Shown in pieces: positions 39,225-40,791 of a DNA stretch of 40,791 bases. The notes beneath the pieces are model-generated. The model did not search any database, had not been told where the DNA came from, and saw only the letters and a program-made list of their open reading frames with translations. Made by a program: the position numbers and the translations under genes. The DNA is from SM1-73 sp964588305 (GTDB lineage Bacteria; Zixibacteria; MSB-5A5; SM1-73). Positions within the stretch are counted from its first letter, which is position 1. The number at the start of each line of letters is the position of its first letter. The stretch lies in contig CAZPOP010000024.1 of assembly GCA_964588305.1 (NCBI GenBank), positions 1 through 40,791 on the forward strand, written 5' to 3'.

Positions 39225-39351
39225 CGCTATCCTTCTCCACCTTGGGTGGGATGAACGGAATTCCGCGAAGACAAATGTTAAGAAATTTCTCAAGAAATAG
39301 CAACAAAAATCTTTCAGGGTGTCTCTCAAAGGGTTGGAACTGGAGAGGAAC

Positions 39352-39384
39352 TTTCTGGAGTGTCAACCTTCAGCTTGACCTGAA
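39352..39384. repeat. GGAG-headed REP-like repeat, copy 1
   Basis: TTTCTGGAGTGTCAACCTTC followed by AGCTTGACCTGAA, a small TCAA/TTGA hairpin with a GGAG head. The inverted sister copy is at 40734-40766, on the other side of the asparaginase gene. Confidence 0.7.
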
Positions 39385-39489
39385 GTTTCCCCACTCATCG
39401 GCGCTGAAATCACAGTTGAATCGGAGAGCACAGATGGTCAGTCCGCGAACTCCTGTTCCTGGACCGTTATCAGAAACTTGAAGATGGAG

Positions 39490-40500
39490 TTATCTGGCAC
39501 GTTTAAGGCGAAAATCTGACTTGATGAATCCCACCCTGGCTTTCTTGTGATTATAGACAGATGGAGAGGCAAACTCTTTTATTTTTTTCACATGACTCTT
39601 TGTTAGAATTCCCAATTGACGATAAACCTCGACCGAAGCTGGATTGATTGCTCTTCGCGTACCGTCCAGTATCTTGATGGCCAACCCCCAGCCTTTATCC
39701 AATATCGCTGCGCAATGCAAAGCCTCTGCCCCGGCTTTACAGATGATATTCCCTCTGCTGGCAGTCGCTAAAGCATAATCCAATCTTCCCTTGCCCGAAA
39801 CCATCTCCGGGTATTTCCACATGGAGTCTGCCACAACCTGCAAGGACTGGGAAGTGATTTCGTTCTTCGATCTGAACGTAACCAACTTCGAAAATCCGAT
39901 GGCCATGTTTTTAAGCGGCAAACCGTGGGTGGGGGCTCCACATCCTTCTATGCCAATCTTGATCTTCCTTTCAGGGTATTCGCAAAGCCCAGAAATCCTT
40001 TTTAAGATCAGTTTCTGTACCGGATGATTTGGCTTCAGATAATTCTTGAGATTCCAGTTTTTGTAAACACACACTGCCAGCATACCGGCATGCTTCCCGG
40101 AGCAATTGTGTTGCAGAGGGGAGAATCTCTTTTTGGGTGGGGTTATGCCTAAGGCCGTGTAGTAATGAGGAACATGTGTGCCGCACTGCAGAAAACTTGC
40201 GTTCAGACCGACTTTCTTCAAAATGCTCTTCACCAGTTTGACGTGCTTCTTCTCGCCGTTATGGGAGCCGGCTATGATAGCAATCTCCTGTTGGGTGAAA
40301 CCGAATGCTTCAGCCACTCCTAATTCAACCACGGGCATGGCTTGAAACGGTTTGGCAGATGATCTCAGGAAGGTTACGAAACTCGGATCGCCAATCCGGT
40401 AAATGCGCTTGCCGGAGGAATCCACCACCACGACTGACCCGTAGTGAATGCTCTCGATGGTTTTGCCTCTGTAAACCTTGGCCAAGATTTCATTCATCAT
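39490..40500 (-). CDS. L-asparaginase II family protein (Asparaginase_II, PF06089 type)
   Basis: 336 residues. Family motifs: RSSAKPFQAMPVVELG (about 47-62), IIAGSHNGEKKHV, LQCGTHVPHYYTALG, HNCSGKHAGMLAVCVY and GIEGCGAPTHGLPL. By family knowledge this is the thermolabile Rhizobium-type L-asparaginase, unrelated to AnsA/AnsB, which releases ammonia from asparagine in the cytoplasm. There are two ATGs at the start (MMNE), at 40500 and 40497. A possible promoter, TTGAGT, 16 bases, TAAATT (40507-40512), would start transcription at or next to the ATG, hinting at a leaderless message. The gene is flanked by inverted copies of a GGAG repeat. Confidence 0.88.
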   Translation of the reverse strand: MMNEILAKVYRGKTIESIHYGSVVVVDSSGKRIYRIGDPSFVTFLRSSAKPFQAMPVVELGVAEAFGFTQQEIAIIAGSHNGEKKHVKLVKSILKKVGLNASFLQCGTHVPHYYTALGITPPKKRFSPLQHNCSGKHAGMLAVCVYKNWNLKNYLKPNHPVQKLILKRISGLCEYPERKIKIGIEGCGAPTHGLPLKNMAIGFSKLVTFRSKNEITSQSLQVVADSMWKYPEMVSGKGRLDYALATASRGNIICKAGAEALHCAAILDKGWGLAIKILDGTRRAINPASVEVYRQLGILTKSHVKKIKEFASPSVYNHKKARVGFIKSDFRLKRAR

Positions 40501-40552
40501 ACATCCAATTTAACACAACCGCTGGAAAACTCAAAGGGAAAAGTAGGAAGTT

Positions 40553-40610
40553 GTAGTGGCAAAGCTTGTCGTAGCGAAGCGAAGATCCCGCCTTTCCGGG
40601 GCTTTGCACT
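40553..40610. repeat. GCAAAGC/CCCGC repeat, copy C
   Basis: GTAGTGGCAAAGCTTGTCGT, a GATCCCGCCTTTCCGGGG hairpin, and closing GCTTTGC. Closest to copies at 2203 and 4143. Confidence 0.75.
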
Positions 40611-40791
40611 AAATACCTTTGCCTGCGAACTCAAAAACCGGAGTCCGGAGTATAGACAAAAGTCGCAGCATGCCCCACCTGCAAGTAACGTGAGAGAGGT
40701 CTCTGAAAAACTATTCAGAGAGGGAAATGAGGTTTCAGGTCAAGCTAAAGCTTGACACTCCAGAAAAACCTTTGCTGATTCGACTTTTTCA
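40611..40791. other. right end of window
   Basis: No gene recognised. It contains the GGAG repeat at 40734-40766 and a small inverted repeat CTCTGAA / TTCAGAG around 40701-40720. Confidence 0.4.
40734..40766. repeat. GGAG-headed REP-like repeat, copy 2 (inverted)
   Basis: TTCAGGTCAAGCTAAAGCTT followed by GACACTCCAGAAA, the reverse complement of the copy at 39352 with about three differences; the stem TCAAGC / GCTTGA is perfect here. Confidence 0.7.

Overview
This window looks like a contig piece from an uncultivated Gram-negative bacterium of, or close to, the FCB group (Zixibacteria, WOR-3, KSB1 or Latescibacteria-like lineages). The reasons are an outer membrane with many beta-barrel proteins, PorV-type and gingipain-type (C25) proteins with 'NYPNP' C-terminal sorting domains, DUF5683 proteins, and a giant GxGDY-motif outer-membrane protein. 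The phylum is inferred, not proven. An epoxyqueuosine reductase of the QueH type and a Thi4 with His instead of the sulfur-donor Cys both fit an anaerobic life. Every gene I can support lies on the minus strand, so the window reads from right to left.

Layout in the direction of transcription. (1) 40500-30350, metabolic and housekeeping genes: L-asparaginase II family, an HD-domain hydrolase, TrpB2-type tryptophan synthase beta, Thi4, an M48/Ste24 peptidase, a RAYT transposase with its REP hairpins, an aconitase/LeuC-type large subunit, a four-helix-bundle protein, DUF554, and a class II aldolase-like enzyme. (2) 30240-10755, an envelope/secretion region: a strong promoter and a structured leader with an intrinsic terminator, then a PorU-like C25 peptidase, a PorV-like barrel with a propeller/LysM-like insertion, an M6 metallopeptidase with a sorting domain, two DUF5683 proteins, an NHL-repeat lipoprotein, a small cupin, a 1159-residue SprA-like outer-membrane protein, and an Omp85 protein with POTRA domains. 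(3) 10754-5790: three small outer-membrane beta-barrel proteins (two are recent paralogues with duplicated leaders and terminators), a UbiA prenyltransferase, and a barrel remnant. (4) 5622-1: the conserved order yebC-ruvC-ruvA-ruvB, then queH-DUF2905-queA (the last two steps of queuosine synthesis) and the start of ispD.

The most interesting part is region 2. It reads as a compact type IX secretion-like module: a sortase-like C25 protease, its PorV shuttle, a possible short SprA translocon and a cargo protease, with no PorK/L/M/N in view. The PorV homologue carries about 525 extra residues of propeller and LysM-like repeats inside its barrel. The C25 transcript starts with a three-way-junction leader closed by a 20-bp stem and followed directly by a terminator, which looks like an attenuator, a riboswitch or a separate small RNA.

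The gaps between genes are full of repeats: GTAG- and GGAG-headed REP-like hairpins (one runs into the ruvC coding end), degenerate CGGATTAA tracts just after stop codons, a 20-nt palindrome 8-9 nt after two stop codons, and word-like short tandem repeats. No tRNA, rRNA or CRISPR array was seen.
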